A stretch of DNA of 64,000 bases from Alteribacter populi (GCF_002352765.1 NZ_KZ293963.1:62001-126000); one strand, 5' to 3'. Positions 41,592 through 50,265 are shown, numbered from the stretch's first letter. Made by a program: numbers and translations. Notes: generated from the sequence alone by a model not told the origin.

Positions 41592-42344
41592 GTGCAACGG
41601 TATTTTTTGGAGGAGACTCTTTTTCAAGACAAATATGTTATCATAACTGGGGACGATGCCAAACACATTCAAAAAGTGATGCGAATGGAGTCAGGTGATA
41701 ATGTCATTTGCTGTAACCAATCCGGTGAATGTTACACTGCTGAGCTTACAGAAATTTCGACTGAAAGAGTCGAAGCAACCCTTATGGAAAAAGAGGAAGC
41801 CGCCAAAGAAATGCCGGTGCACGTGACCATTGCTGCCGGGTTGCCAAAGGCTGACAAGCTTGAATGGGTGATCCAAAAAGGGACCGAATTGGGCGCAAAT
41901 GGCTTTATTCCATTTGAAGCTGAGCGTTCGATTGTAAAATGGGACCAAAAAAAAGCAAAGAAAAAAGTTGATAGATGGAGTAAAATTGCCAAAGAAGCCG
42001 CAGAACAAGCTCACCGGCAGCAAATTCCGTCTATAGAAGGAGTGGCGTCTCTTAAAGACCTTCTCCTGCAATTTGTAAATTATAATCACGTTTTGGTTGC
42101 TTATGAAGAAGAAGCCAGAAACGATGAGAAAAGCCGCTTAGTAAACACGCTCAAAGCCACAAAAGATGGGGAAAATATCCTTCTTATTGTCGGTCCAGAA
42201 GGCGGTTTTTCTGATCGGGAAATTGAAGATTTTTCTAACCAAGGTGCGGTTTCCTGTGCACTTGGACCTCGAATTTTACGTGCTGAAACTGCTCCTTTAT
42301 ACGCTCTTTCAGCAATTTCTTACCATTTTGAATTATTGGAGTGA
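41592..42344 (+). CDS. rsmE: 16S rRNA (uridine(1498)-N(3))-methyltransferase
   Basis: The 250-residue SPOUT-family methyltransferase has the knot segments 'LLIVGPEGGFSDREIEDF' and 'LGPRILRAETAPLYALSA'. It methylates U1498 of 16S rRNA. GTG at 41592 follows AAGGTG and gives 'MQRYFLEETL', as in relatives; the frame start at 41583 is too near prmA. It is yqeU in B. subtilis. Confidence 0.94.
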   Translation: MQRYFLEETLFQDKYVIITGDDAKHIQKVMRMESGDNVICCNQSGECYTAELTEISTERVEATLMEKEEAAKEMPVHVTIAAGLPKADKLEWVIQKGTELGANGFIPFEAERSIVKWDQKKAKKKVDRWSKIAKEAAEQAHRQQIPSIEGVASLKDLLLQFVNYNHVLVAYEEEARNDEKSRLVNTLKATKDGENILLIVGPEGGFSDREIEDFSNQGAVSCALGPRILRAETAPLYALSAISYHFELLE

Positions 42345-42350
42345 TGACCC

Positions 42351-43685
42351 ATGTCTTCCGTTGCGTTTCATACATTAGGCTGTAAAGTGAACCACTATGA
42401 AACAGAAGCTATTTGGCAGTTATTTAAAAAAGATGGCTATGAAAAAGTTGAGTTTGATCAAGCCTCAGACGTTTACGTAATCAATACGTGTACAGTTACG
42501 AATACAGGTGACAAAAAAAGTAGGCAGGTTATTAGACGTGCGATCCGAAAAAATCCTGACGCTGTTATTTGTGTAACGGGCTGTTACGCACAAACGTCTC
42601 CGGCAGAAATTATGGCGATCCCAGGTGTTGACATTGTTGTCGGTACACAAGACCGGCACAAAATGCTCGGCTACATTGAACAGTACCGTAAAGAACGCGA
42701 ACCTATTAATGGTGTTGGTAACATTATGAAAACTCGTGTCTACGAAGAGCTTGATGTACCAGCCTTCACTGATCGTACCCGGGCTTCCTTGAAGATTCAA
42801 GAAGGATGTAACAACTTCTGCACTTTTTGTATTATCCCTTGGGCTCGAGGTTTAATGCGATCGAGAAAATCTGAAGATGTGTTGCAGCAGGCGAACCAGT
42901 TGGTTGAAGCAGGCTACAAAGAAATCGTTCTAACAGGGATTCATACAGGCGGATACGGAGAGGATATGAAAGACTATAGCCTCGCTGACCTTCTTTTAGA
43001 GTTGGAAAAAGTTGATGGCTTAAAACGAATTCGTATTTCGTCTATTGAAGCAAGTCAGATTACCGATCGCGTCATTGAAGTGATTGACCGTTCTGAAAAA
43101 ATCGTCCGTCACTTACACGTACCTTTACAGTCTGGGTCGAATACCGTGTTGAAGCGTATGCGACGAAAATATACGACACAGTTTTTCGCGGAACGTGTTG
43201 AACGTCTTCACAAAGCACTTCCTGGCCTAGCCGTTACGACTGACGTAATTGTTGGTTTCCCTGGAGAAACGGATGAAGAGTTTCAGGAAACCTTTGACTT
43301 TATCCGTGATTTGAAGTTTTCCGAACTTCACGTTTTTCCTTATTCTAAACGTACGGGAACGCCAGCGGCTCGAATGGATGATCAAGTAGAGGATAAAATA
43401 AAGAACGACCGTGTTCACCGCTTGATTGAATTGTCTAATCAACTGGCTAAAGAGTATGCTTCACAGTTTGAGGATGAAGTGTTAGAAATTATTCCTGAAG
43501 AAAAAGCGAGTGAAGGAAACATTCTCATCGGGTATAGTGACAATTACATGAAGGTAAAAGTTGAAGGTGATGAAAGTTTAATTGGTGAAATCGTTAAAGT
43601 GAAAATTACGAAAGCAGGCTACCCGTATAACGAAGGGCGATTTGTTCGAGTCGTATCAGACGAAGCTAAAAAAGCCATCGTTTAA
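42351..43685 (+). CDS. mtaB: tRNA (t6A37)-C2 methylthiotransferase MtaB
   Basis: The 444-residue radical SAM methylthiotransferase has an N-terminal UPF0004 domain with cluster ligands Cys11, Cys47 and Cys78. The radical SAM cluster ligands are Cys153, Cys157 and Cys160 ('GCNNFCTFCIIP'), and a C-terminal TRAM domain follows. It converts t6A to ms2t6A at position 37 of tRNAs. It is yqeV in B. subtilis, the last gene of the dnaK cluster there as here. Confidence 0.95.
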   Translation: MSSVAFHTLGCKVNHYETEAIWQLFKKDGYEKVEFDQASDVYVINTCTVTNTGDKKSRQVIRRAIRKNPDAVICVTGCYAQTSPAEIMAIPGVDIVVGTQDRHKMLGYIEQYRKEREPINGVGNIMKTRVYEELDVPAFTDRTRASLKIQEGCNNFCTFCIIPWARGLMRSRKSEDVLQQANQLVEAGYKEIVLTGIHTGGYGEDMKDYSLADLLLELEKVDGLKRIRISSIEASQITDRVIEVIDRSEKIVRHLHVPLQSGSNTVLKRMRRKYTTQFFAERVERLHKALPGLAVTTDVIVGFPGETDEEFQETFDFIRDLKFSELHVFPYSKRTGTPAARMDDQVEDKIKNDRVHRLIELSNQLAKEYASQFEDEVLEIIPEEKASEGNILIGYSDNYMKVKVEGDESLIGEIVKVKITKAGYPYNEGRFVRVVSDEAKKAIV

Positions 43686-43689
43686 CAGG

Positions 43690-43724
43690 AAAGAGGTTGT
43701 TCAATTGTGAACGACCTCTTTTCG
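43690..43724 (+). terminator. Terminator after mtaB
   Basis: AAAGAGGTTGTTCA (43690-43703) pairs with TGAACGACCTCTTT (43708-43721, one wobble pair), and one further T and C follow. Confidence 0.8.
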
Positions 43725-43768
43725 TTAGAAAAAGATTAAAAAGTCTGCGGATGTATGAATCCATACTC

Positions 43769-43797
43769 TCGTCAAACACTAATAAACGTGCTATGAT
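43769..43797 (+). promoter_or_regulatory. Promoter of deoC
   Basis: TCGTCA (43769-43774) and TATGAT (43792-43797) are 17 bases apart. A perfect palindrome lies downstream (43816-43831). Confidence 0.45.
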
Positions 43798-43815
43798 GTC
43801 TATGGAGAAAATGAT

Positions 43816-43831
43816 AGATGTACGTACATCT
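43816..43831. promoter_or_regulatory. Palindrome AGATGTACGTACATCT upstream of deoC
   Basis: This perfect 16-bp palindrome starts about 19 bases after the deoC -10 hexamer and 34 bases before the start codon. The position suits a repressor operator. It does not resemble the DeoR operator known from B. subtilis, so the binding factor is unknown. Confidence 0.5.
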
Positions 43832-43864
43832 AAGATAACATAGAAAGAGAGTGTGAGTGTGAAC

Positions 43865-44539
43865 ATGAGTCAACAATTAGCGTCTTATATTGACCACACA
43901 TTACTTAAACCAGAAGCGACGAAAGATCAAATTATTAAGCTTTCAAAAGAAGCGAAGGAATACGAATTTGCATCTGTTTGTGTAAATCCCACATGGGTCA
44001 GTACGGCTTATGAAATTTTAATGGATAAGCCAACTGTAAAAGTTTGTACCGTGATCGGCTTCCCTCTCGGCGCTTCTACACCTGAAACTAAGGCGTTTGA
44101 GACAAAGGACGCTATTGAAAAGGGTGCAACTGAAGTGGACATGGTTATTAATGTCGGAGCCCTTAAATCAGGCGATTTGGACCTTGTGAAGCGTGATATT
44201 CAAGCTGTTGTGGAGGCTGCAAAAGGAAAAGCTCTAACGAAAGTCATCATTGAAACGTCTCTTTTAACAGACGAAGAAAAAGTAACAGCGTGCGAACTTT
44301 CAGTTGAAGCAAGAGCAGACTTTGTTAAAACGTCCACTGGCTTTTCTACAGGTGGGGCAACGATCGAAGATATCGCACTCATGAGAAAAACGGTGGGTCC
44401 TGACATCGGTGTAAAAGCATCTGGGGGGGTTCGTGATACACAAACCTCCCTTGCGATGGTAGAAGCAGGAGCCACGCGGATCGGCGCAAGTGCAGGGATC
44501 GCGATTGTAAAAGGCGAAAAGTCAGACTCTGATTACTAA
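43865..44539 (+). CDS. deoC: Deoxyribose-phosphate aldolase
   Basis: The 224-residue class I aldolase splits 2-deoxyribose-5-phosphate into acetaldehyde and glyceraldehyde-3-phosphate. Schiff-base Lys155 lies in 'FVKTSTGFS', helper Lys184 in 'VKASGGVR' and Asp92 in 'EVDMVINVGALK'. ATG 43865 is chosen as in relatives; GTG codons at 43853 and 43859 are in frame and possible, as the ribosome binding site is weak. In B. subtilis deoC lies elsewhere with its deo operon, while here it stands alone between mtaB and yqeW. Confidence 0.95.
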   Translation: MSQQLASYIDHTLLKPEATKDQIIKLSKEAKEYEFASVCVNPTWVSTAYEILMDKPTVKVCTVIGFPLGASTPETKAFETKDAIEKGATEVDMVINVGALKSGDLDLVKRDIQAVVEAAKGKALTKVIIETSLLTDEEKVTACELSVEARADFVKTSTGFSTGGATIEDIALMRKTVGPDIGVKASGGVRDTQTSLAMVEAGATRIGASAGIAIVKGEKSDSDY

Positions 44540-44555
44540 GGAATGGTAGGATGGA

Positions 44556-44580
44556 AACCCGGCAGGCGCCGGGTTTTTTG
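44556..44580 (+). terminator. Terminator after deoC
   Basis: AACCCGGC (44556-44563) and GCCGGGTT (44568-44575) form a GC-rich stem, followed by TTTT. Confidence 0.85.
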
Positions 44581-44684
44581 TTTTAAATATAAGAAAGTAG
44601 ACCACGCTTTGCGGTTTTCCTTGGAATTTGTACGACTCGAAAAAAACTCTAAATTAGTTCGTAACATCGAAATAATACTTAAAC

Positions 44685-45623
44685 CTATATCCTAGGATCG
44701 TGTATGCGGTGAATCCAAATAAGAAATCGGGCAAATCGATCAGTGAAAGGTAAAATAATAAGAGACGATAAAATATTAAAAACAGTTGCCGCATGAGCGA
44801 GTTGAACGGCGGGTGTACTGGCAGTTAACTGAATGATATCAGAAAATAGATGAATAAACGGGAAGAAAATCAACACGCCAAGGATATTAATCCATATATG
44901 TGCATAGGCTGCGAGTCTCGATTCAACGCTCCCGCCGATACTTGCGAGCCAGGCGGTAACACAAGTGCCGATGTTTGCACCCAGCATAATTGTAATTCCT
45001 GTTGGTAAAGATAGAATGTTCTCGTTCATAAATGACATTGTAATCGCAGAAACAGCTGAGCTTGATTGGATTACGCCACTCATAACAACACCTGCAAATA
45101 AAGCAATCAACTCTTTTTCATCAGTAGATGTTAACCAATCATAAACGTATGCTAAGGAAGAAAGGGGATATGCTAATGTTTCAAATCCATGCATAGCAAC
45201 GAATATACTTCCCAAACCAAACGAAAAGCATCCGATACAAAACAACGTATGATTTCGTGTCGTTAGCAGTGGAACACCTAACACAAGGAGTGGAAGAATA
45301 AACCAAGTCACATCTAAAGCAACGATCTCCAACGTTAAGCACGTGCCGATATTCGCTCCTAGCATTAATCCGATTGAGTGGCGAAACGAAATGACCTTTG
45401 CTGCAACGAGTCCTACTGTCATCACCATCACAGCAGAACTGCTCTGTAATAGCCCTGTGACTACTGTTCCAATTATTAAACCTTTGTATGGCCGATCAAT
45501 AACCTTGACCATCCACTCGGAAATTTTTCTTTTTTGAAGATTAAATAAACCTTGTCTCATTACTGTCATGCCGAAAAGAAATAAGGCAATATAAATAGCA
45601 AATAGACTCAGTAGTTCATTCAT
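44685..45623 (-). CDS. yqeW: Na/Pi-cotransporter family protein YqeW
   Basis: The 312-residue membrane protein has the duplicated Na/Pi transporter signature, 'TGLLQSSSAVMVMT' near residue 57 and 'SGVIQSSSAVSAIT' near 185, and about eight helices. It probably moves phosphate with Na+ or a related solute. It lacks the C-terminal PhoU-like domain of the longer relatives. An AGAGGTG site precedes the ATG. It is divergent from rpsU, as in B. subtilis. Confidence 0.88.
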   Translation of the reverse strand: MNELLSLFAIYIALFLFGMTVMRQGLFNLQKRKISEWMVKVIDRPYKGLIIGTVVTGLLQSSSAVMVMTVGLVAAKVISFRHSIGLMLGANIGTCLTLEIVALDVTWFILPLLVLGVPLLTTRNHTLFCIGCFSFGLGSIFVAMHGFETLAYPLSSLAYVYDWLTSTDEKELIALFAGVVMSGVIQSSSAVSAITMSFMNENILSLPTGITIMLGANIGTCVTAWLASIGGSVESRLAAYAHIWINILGVLIFFPFIHLFSDIIQLTASTPAVQLAHAATVFNILSSLIILPFTDRFARFLIWIHRIHDPRI

Positions 45624-45694
45624 TGGACAACACCTCTATTAAGATGTTTATGGAGAAAAAAGACAAGCATGACAAGGAAATATGTGTTTTGAAG

Positions 45695-45723
45695 TTGACC
45701 ATAAATTTTCTTTCGTATATAAT
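45695..45723 (+). promoter_or_regulatory. Sigma-A promoter of rpsU
   Basis: TTGACC (45695-45700) and a perfect TATAAT (45718-45723) are 17 bases apart. Confidence 0.75.
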
Positions 45724-45726
45724 CAA

Positions 45727-45755
45727 CAAAGACATGCAATTTTCGTATGTCTTTG
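45727..45755 (+). promoter_or_regulatory. Leader hairpin of rpsU mRNA
   Basis: CAAAGACAT (45727-45735) and ATGTCTTTG (45747-45755) form a perfect 9-bp stem with an 11-base loop. It starts within a few bases of the expected transcript 5' end and finishes about 12 bases before the GGAGGGAGGG ribosome binding site. It may stabilise the mRNA or allow autoregulation. Confidence 0.5.
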
Positions 45756-45783
45756 ATTGGTTGTTTGGAGGGAGGGAAATAGA

Positions 45784-45957
45784 ATGGCAGAAACACGAGT
45801 GCGAAAAAATGAATCCATCGATGCTGCCCTTCGTCGCTTCAAAAGAACGATGTCTAAAGAGGGTACTATGCAAGAGGTTCGTAAACGTAAGCATTATGAA
45901 AAACCTAGTATTAAGCGTAAGAAAAAATCAGAAGCAGCACGCAAACGTAAGTTCTAA
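45784..45957 (+). CDS. rpsU: Small ribosomal subunit protein bS21
   Basis: The 57-residue, very basic protein shows the S21 pattern 'ETRVRKNESIDAALRRFKRT' with a lysine/arginine-rich tail. It binds near the 3' end of 16S rRNA. A GGAGGGAGGG site precedes the ATG. It is followed at once by yqeY, as in B. subtilis. Confidence 0.97.
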   Translation: MAETRVRKNESIDAALRRFKRTMSKEGTMQEVRKRKHYEKPSIKRKKKSEAARKRKF

Positions 45958-45974
45958 GGAGAGGGTGTTTTTTC

Positions 45975-46418
45975 TTGGATCTTCAAAAGCAATTAACTGA
46001 AGATATGAAGAAAGCGATGAAGAATAAAGAGAAGCAGCGTCTCTTAGTCATCCGTTCTGTGAAGTCTGCAATTCAAAATGAACAGATCAAACAGGGCAAA
46101 GAACTTACTGAAGATGAAGCACTTACAGTTCTTAATCGCGAAATGAAACAGCGAAAAGAATCCCTCCAAGAATTTGAAAATGCCAATCGTGAGGATTTGG
46201 TATCAAAAGTGAAGGCGGAAATGGATGTGCTACAATCCTATTTACCCGAACAGCTGTCAGACGAAGCGCTTCAGCAAATAGTGGATGAAACGATCCAGGA
46301 AGTAGGAGCCAAGACAAAAGCAGATATGGGTAAAGTAATGGGTGCCATAATGCCAAAAGTCAAAGGAAAAGCCGACGGTTCTCAAGTTAACCGAGCTGTG
46401 CTCAATTCCTTGTCATAA
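45975..46418 (+). CDS. yqeY: GatB/YqeY domain protein
   Basis: The 147-residue protein resembles the tail domain of the amidotransferase subunit GatB, with 'DMKKAMKNKEKQRLLVIRSV' at the start. It probably binds tRNA or affects glutamine-dependent charging; the role is not settled. The start is TTG at 45975 after AAGGAGAGG. It is co-transcribed with rpsU. Confidence 0.93.
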   Translation: MDLQKQLTEDMKKAMKNKEKQRLLVIRSVKSAIQNEQIKQGKELTEDEALTVLNREMKQRKESLQEFENANREDLVSKVKAEMDVLQSYLPEQLSDEALQQIVDETIQEVGAKTKADMGKVMGAIMPKVKGKADGSQVNRAVLNSLS

Positions 46419-46430
46419 TACAAACAAGCG

Positions 46431-46462
46431 AGAGGATGTGCTTATTGCGCATCCTCTTTTTG
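46431..46462 (+). terminator. Terminator after yqeY
   Basis: AGAGGATGTGC (46431-46441) pairs with GCGCATCCTCT (46447-46457, one wobble pair), followed by TTTTG. Confidence 0.85.
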
Positions 46463-46550
46463 TCATTAATTAATAAACTGCATTTCCTAAGTTTTTGGAT
46501 AACGTTTTGATTTTTTTTGCGGAGAAAATTCGAATTTCTATTAAAAAATG

Positions 46551-46577
46551 TGAAACTTTCTTATAATAATAATCGTA
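46551..46577 (+). promoter_or_regulatory. Sigma-W type ECF promoter of yqeZ-floA
   Basis: TGAAAC (46551-46556) and CGTA (46574-46577) are 17 bases apart, the pattern of sigma-W promoters. In B. subtilis yqeZ-yqfA-yqfB belongs to the sigma-W regulon. Confidence 0.75.
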
Positions 46578-46636
46578 GGCACTAGTAATCGCATTTTCAT
46601 CATAAGAATTTCATACATGAAAGGGGGGATGAACGG

Positions 46637-47977
46637 ATGATAGGGAAGTCTGTTCGCATATCGTTCTATTCGATTTTTATATTCGCGTCATTTCTTACCC
46701 TTCTTTTTCCGCCTCCAGCCCAAAGTGACGGTGAAGGAAAAGTCGTTTATTATATTCCGGTAGAGCAGACTGTAGAGAGAGGTTTGTTAGCATTTCTCGA
46801 ACGCTCTTTTGAATCTGCAGCTGAAGATGGTGCAGATCATATCGTCCTTGAAGTGAATACGCCAGGTGGATTTGTCGACGCTGCAGGGGATATTGCAGGA
46901 TTACTTAGGAATACCGAAATTCCGATTACAGCCTTTGTTGTTGGTGAAGCCTTAAGTGCAGGAGCATACATTTCTTTAAATGCAGACAACATCGTAATGA
47001 GGCCGGGAACGGACATGGGATCTGCAGCTGTTGTGGATGGATCAGGTAGTGCAGCAGATGATAAAGCACAATCTGTGTGGCTCGCTCGTATGGAAAGTGC
47101 TGCTGAGTTAAATGATCGGGATCCCAAGTATGCACTGGCTATGGCAGATAATCGAGTGGATGTACCAGAGTACCGTGCACCTGAGGGAGAGCTACTCACG
47201 TTTAAAGCATCCGAAGCTCTTGAAGCAGGCTATGCTGAAGCGATCGTCAACAATCGGGAAGAGCTACTTTCTTTTCTTGAATTAGAAGAGGCTATTGAGC
47301 AGGAAACGGAAGTAAGTTTCGCAGAGCAGATTGCTCGTATTGTCACTCATCCGATTGTTATTCCGATCCTGCTTTCGATTGGAAGTTTGGGGTTAGTGTT
47401 AGAGTTATATTCACCTGGATTTGGGATACCGGGGATTATGGGATTGTCGGCTTTACTCCTTTACTTTTTTGGTCATACAGTTGCTGGATTTGCCGGTTGG
47501 GAAACGTACATTTTGTTTGGAATAGGAATACTGCTGATTGTGATCGAGATCTTTGCCCCCGGGTTTGGAATTTTTGGAGTTTTAGGGATCGGTGCGATCA
47601 TTGGAAGCTTAGTTCTCGCTTCCTTTAGCACTGTGAATATTCTCGTTTCGATTCTTGTGGCAGCTGTTGTCACATTAATTGCTTCTGTACTGCTATTCAA
47701 ATACGTTGGGTACCGGGGACCAATGAAGCGTGTAGTATTAACTGAATCAACCAATACAGAAGAAGGGTACATTTCAAATGAAACCCGAAAAGAATTATTG
47801 GGAACCGTAGGCGAGGCATTGACAGTATTAAGACCATCAGGAACTGCGTTAGTTAACGAAGAACGACTTGACGTGGTTTCTGAGGGAGGATATATTGAAC
47901 AAGGTAGGAAAGTAAAAATAATCTCTACTGCCGGCTCAAGAATTGTGGTTCGTGAACATATAGAAAACGATTCGTAA
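46637..47977 (+). CDS. yqeZ: NfeD-family membrane-bound serine protease YqeZ
   Basis: The 446-residue protein has a signal peptide (about 1-30), then a ClpP-like protease domain with 'NTPGG' (74-78), Ser107 in 'GEALSAGAY' and Lys143 as the expected Ser-Lys dyad. Four or five membrane helices (about 245-370) and a C-terminal OB-fold NfeD domain follow. It pairs with the flotillin FloA downstream. The sigma-W-type promoter points to a role in resisting membrane-active compounds. Confidence 0.93.
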   Translation: MIGKSVRISFYSIFIFASFLTLLFPPPAQSDGEGKVVYYIPVEQTVERGLLAFLERSFESAAEDGADHIVLEVNTPGGFVDAAGDIAGLLRNTEIPITAFVVGEALSAGAYISLNADNIVMRPGTDMGSAAVVDGSGSAADDKAQSVWLARMESAAELNDRDPKYALAMADNRVDVPEYRAPEGELLTFKASEALEAGYAEAIVNNREELLSFLELEEAIEQETEVSFAEQIARIVTHPIVIPILLSIGSLGLVLELYSPGFGIPGIMGLSALLLYFFGHTVAGFAGWETYILFGIGILLIVIEIFAPGFGIFGVLGIGAIIGSLVLASFSTVNILVSILVAAVVTLIASVLLFKYVGYRGPMKRVVLTESTNTEEGYISNETRKELLGTVGEALTVLRPSGTALVNEERLDVVSEGGYIEQGRKVKIISTAGSRIVVREHIENDS

Positions 47978-48028
47978 TCAGTGAGACGGTAACCTTTAAA
48001 AAAGGAAAAGAAACAGGGAGGAAAAAAC

Positions 48029-49036
48029 ATGCCAACAGATCAGTTAATGATCCTTATCGGATTAGGACTTGTCATCATCTTTTTTGCGGTACTATTTACA
48101 TTTGTACCGGTTATGCTCTGGATTTCTGCTTGGGCAGCCGGAGTCAAATTAGGGATCTGGCAACTTGTGGGAATGCGATTACGTCGTGTTATTCCACATC
48201 GTGTTGTAAACCCGCTTATCAAAGCTGTAAAAGCTGGTTTGGATTTAAGCACGAACAAGTTAGAAGGTCACTATTTAGCGGGAGGTAACGTTGACCGTGT
48301 TGTTAACGCACTTATCGCTGCTCAACGAGCTAATATTGAACTAAGTTTTGAGCGGTGCGCCGCAATTGACTTAGCAGGCCGTGACGTACTTGAAGCGGTT
48401 CAAATGAGTGTTAACCCGAAAGTTATTGAAACACCGTTCATTGCTGGTGTTGCAATGGATGGTATTGAAGTGAAAGCAAAAGCTCGTATTACAGTTCGTG
48501 CTAACATTGACCGTCTTGTCGGGGGTGCTGGTGAAGACACTGTTATCGCTCGTGTCGGGGAAGGGATTGTTTCAACAATCGGTTCTTCTGAAAGCCATAA
48601 AGGTGTGCTTGAAAATCCGGATCTTATTTCCCAAACAGTCCTTAAGAAAGGCTTGGATTCCGGAACGGCTTTCGAAATTCTCTCAATCGATATCGCAGAC
48701 ATTGATATCGGTAAAAACATCGGTGCAGGTCTACAAACTGATCAAGCAGAAGCTGATAAGAAAATTGCACAAGCTAAAGCCGAAGAACGTCGTGCGATGG
48801 CCGTAGCCCAAGAACAAGAGATGAAAGCCAGAGTCGAAGAAATGCGTGCGAAAGTTGTGGAAGCAGAGGCAGAAGTTCCACTTGCCATGTCTGAAGCATT
48901 CCGTTCTGGAAACCTTGGAGTAATGGACTACATGAACTTTAACAACGTAAAAGCCGATACTGATATGCGTGACTCAATCGGAAGAGCGACCGATGATGGT
49001 GAAGAAGACGATGACAAAGGGCAAACGCGTCTTTAA
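48029..49036 (+). CDS. floA: Flotillin-like protein FloA
   Basis: The 335-residue protein has an N-terminal membrane segment (about 6-30), a SPFH domain ('ALIAAQRANIELSFERCAAI') and an Ala/Glu-rich coiled coil (about 235-290) before an acidic tail. FloA organises membrane microdomains that gather signalling and secretion proteins. It is yqfA in B. subtilis. It follows yqeZ with an AGGGAGG site. Confidence 0.95.
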   Translation: MPTDQLMILIGLGLVIIFFAVLFTFVPVMLWISAWAAGVKLGIWQLVGMRLRRVIPHRVVNPLIKAVKAGLDLSTNKLEGHYLAGGNVDRVVNALIAAQRANIELSFERCAAIDLAGRDVLEAVQMSVNPKVIETPFIAGVAMDGIEVKAKARITVRANIDRLVGGAGEDTVIARVGEGIVSTIGSSESHKGVLENPDLISQTVLKKGLDSGTAFEILSIDIADIDIGKNIGAGLQTDQAEADKKIAQAKAEERRAMAVAQEQEMKARVEEMRAKVVEAEAEVPLAMSEAFRSGNLGVMDYMNFNNVKADTDMRDSIGRATDDGEEDDDKGQTRL

Positions 49037-49082
49037 TGAATGACCTTAAGCCTTGTCGCTTTCATGAAGGGAGCGCTGACTG

Positions 49083-49661
49083 ATGGAAGGGTTAATTGAA
49101 TTAATTACTGGAAACCCGCTATTGCTGCTGATGATTCTCTTTGGACTGATTAGTCTTTTCGGCAGAATGGGCGGTGGAAACAACCAGCAAGAGCAAAGGC
49201 AACCTCAGCCTCGTCGGCAGCAAAGCGAAACGCATTCGGACGGTCGTGGGGAAGTGGATTGGAAGGAGATCTTCCGACAAGAGGAAGCTCCTCCAATCGA
49301 GCGTCAGCCCCAAGCGGAAGCGCAGAGATATGAAGCGCCAAGTTCAGCACCGTCCCATAGCCAATATTCTGCTGATGAACAAAGTGCGGAAGCCTCAAGT
49401 AAGATGAATGACGTATTACATGAACGCTATGAACAATTGAGAAAGCGTAAAAAAGAAGCAAACAAAAAAGCCGCAAAACTTGACGCGGACTCCCCATTAT
49501 TGAAAAATGAAATTTCTCCGGAACAAGAGAAAGTTTCCTTAGATTTCAGCTCGGTATCTCGGGAAGATATAGTCAAGGGGGTTGTATGGTCTGAAATTCT
49601 TGGACCACCTAAATCTCGTAAAAATCGCCAGTCTGGCGGCTATACAAGAAGACAAGGGTAA
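49083..49661 (+). CDS. Hypothetical membrane-anchored protein following floA
   Basis: The 192-residue protein has an N-terminal helix (about 10-25), then a Gln/Glu/Arg-rich low-complexity middle, a coiled coil ('LHERYEQLRKRKKEANKKAA') and a C-terminal block 'DIVKGVVWSEILGPPKSRK' that I have seen conserved after floA in Bacillaceae. By position it corresponds to yqfB of the sigma-W yqeZ operon in B. subtilis, but similarity to that protein could not be verified. It may act with the flotillin. Confidence 0.75.
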   Translation: MEGLIELITGNPLLLLMILFGLISLFGRMGGGNNQQEQRQPQPRRQQSETHSDGRGEVDWKEIFRQEEAPPIERQPQAEAQRYEAPSSAPSHSQYSADEQSAEASSKMNDVLHERYEQLRKRKKEANKKAAKLDADSPLLKNEISPEQEKVSLDFSSVSREDIVKGVVWSEILGPPKSRKNRQSGGYTRRQG

Positions 49662-49680
49662 TGTGCCCTTGTCTTTTTTT
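49651..49680 (+). terminator. Terminator of the yqeZ-floA operon
   Basis: GACAAGGG (49651-49658) and CCCTTGTC (49666-49673) form a perfect stem that overlaps the last codons of the gene, followed by seven Ts. Confidence 0.85.
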
Positions 49681-49912
49681 GTGGATTTAAAGACCGCTAT
49701 GTGGTATGTGAGTTTCTTATATATTCGGTCTGCTTAGAACAAAACAATTCTCCGTAAAACATACTTTATTCTACACAAATGTGAATTTATTCTACATAAA
49801 CTCATTAATTCTGCGAAAAGCAATCAGCACGCCTCTTCATACACATTAAAAAACGTAGTGTTCGCACCTAAAACAGGCTTTGCCTTTTCTCAACTAATCC
49901 TTAAAACAAGTG
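49681..49912. other. AT-rich spacer before yqfC
   Basis: No gene is seen. Two close copies of ATTCTACA (ATTCTACACAAATGTGAA and ATTCTACATAAA, 49769-49801) stand in tandem; they have no evident role. Confidence 0.4.
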
Positions 49913-49939
49913 ATACCAAGAGCCATTTCGTCATAGATA
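49913..49939 (+). promoter_or_regulatory. Sigma-E type promoter of yqfC-yqfD
   Basis: ATA (49913-49915) and CATAGATA (49932-49939) are 16 bases apart, resembling the mother-cell consensus ATA-N16-CATACAAT. It ends 21 bases before the yqfC start. In B. subtilis yqfC-yqfD is expressed from sigma-E. Confidence 0.5.
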
Positions 49940-49960
49940 TTAATGGAAAGGGGGGTCATC

Positions 49961-50245
49961 ATGAAGAAAATGAGACGATGGGTCAAACAGTGGATGACGG
50001 AAAGAATGGAATTACCTGCTGATGTCATGATGGACCTCCCCCGCATTACGATGGTTGGACATTTACACATTTACATAGAGAATCACCGTGGTGTCCTTCG
50101 CTTTTCGAAGGAGGAAATGCGTCTGCGTCTAGATGAGGGACAGCTGCTAATTCGTGGTCATGATTTTGTAATCAAAACGATATTACCGGAAGAAATTTTG
50201 CTTGAAGGGAAAATCTTGAGTGTGCAATATGTGTTTGAAACTTAG
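49961..50245 (+). CDS. yqfC: Sporulation protein YqfC
   Basis: The 94-residue YabP/YqfC-family protein contains 'MELPADVMMDLPRITMVGHL' (17-36) and 'RGHDFVIKTILPEEILLEG'. It is needed, with YqfD, for a late mother-cell step in sporulation. ATG 49961 stands after AAAGGGGGG; the in-frame ATG at 49943 lies before this site. It is paired with yqfD. Confidence 0.92.
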   Translation: MKKMRRWVKQWMTERMELPADVMMDLPRITMVGHLHIYIENHRGVLRFSKEEMRLRLDEGQLLIRGHDFVIKTILPEEILLEGKILSVQYVFET

Positions 50246-50265
50246 ACAGGCAGGTGGAAAAATAA

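Noticed and set aside
43865..44539. deoC as recently transferred
   Set aside because: Codon use and terminator look like those of neighbours, and deoC after mtaB fits other Bacillaceae as far as I recall; no mobile traces are next to it.
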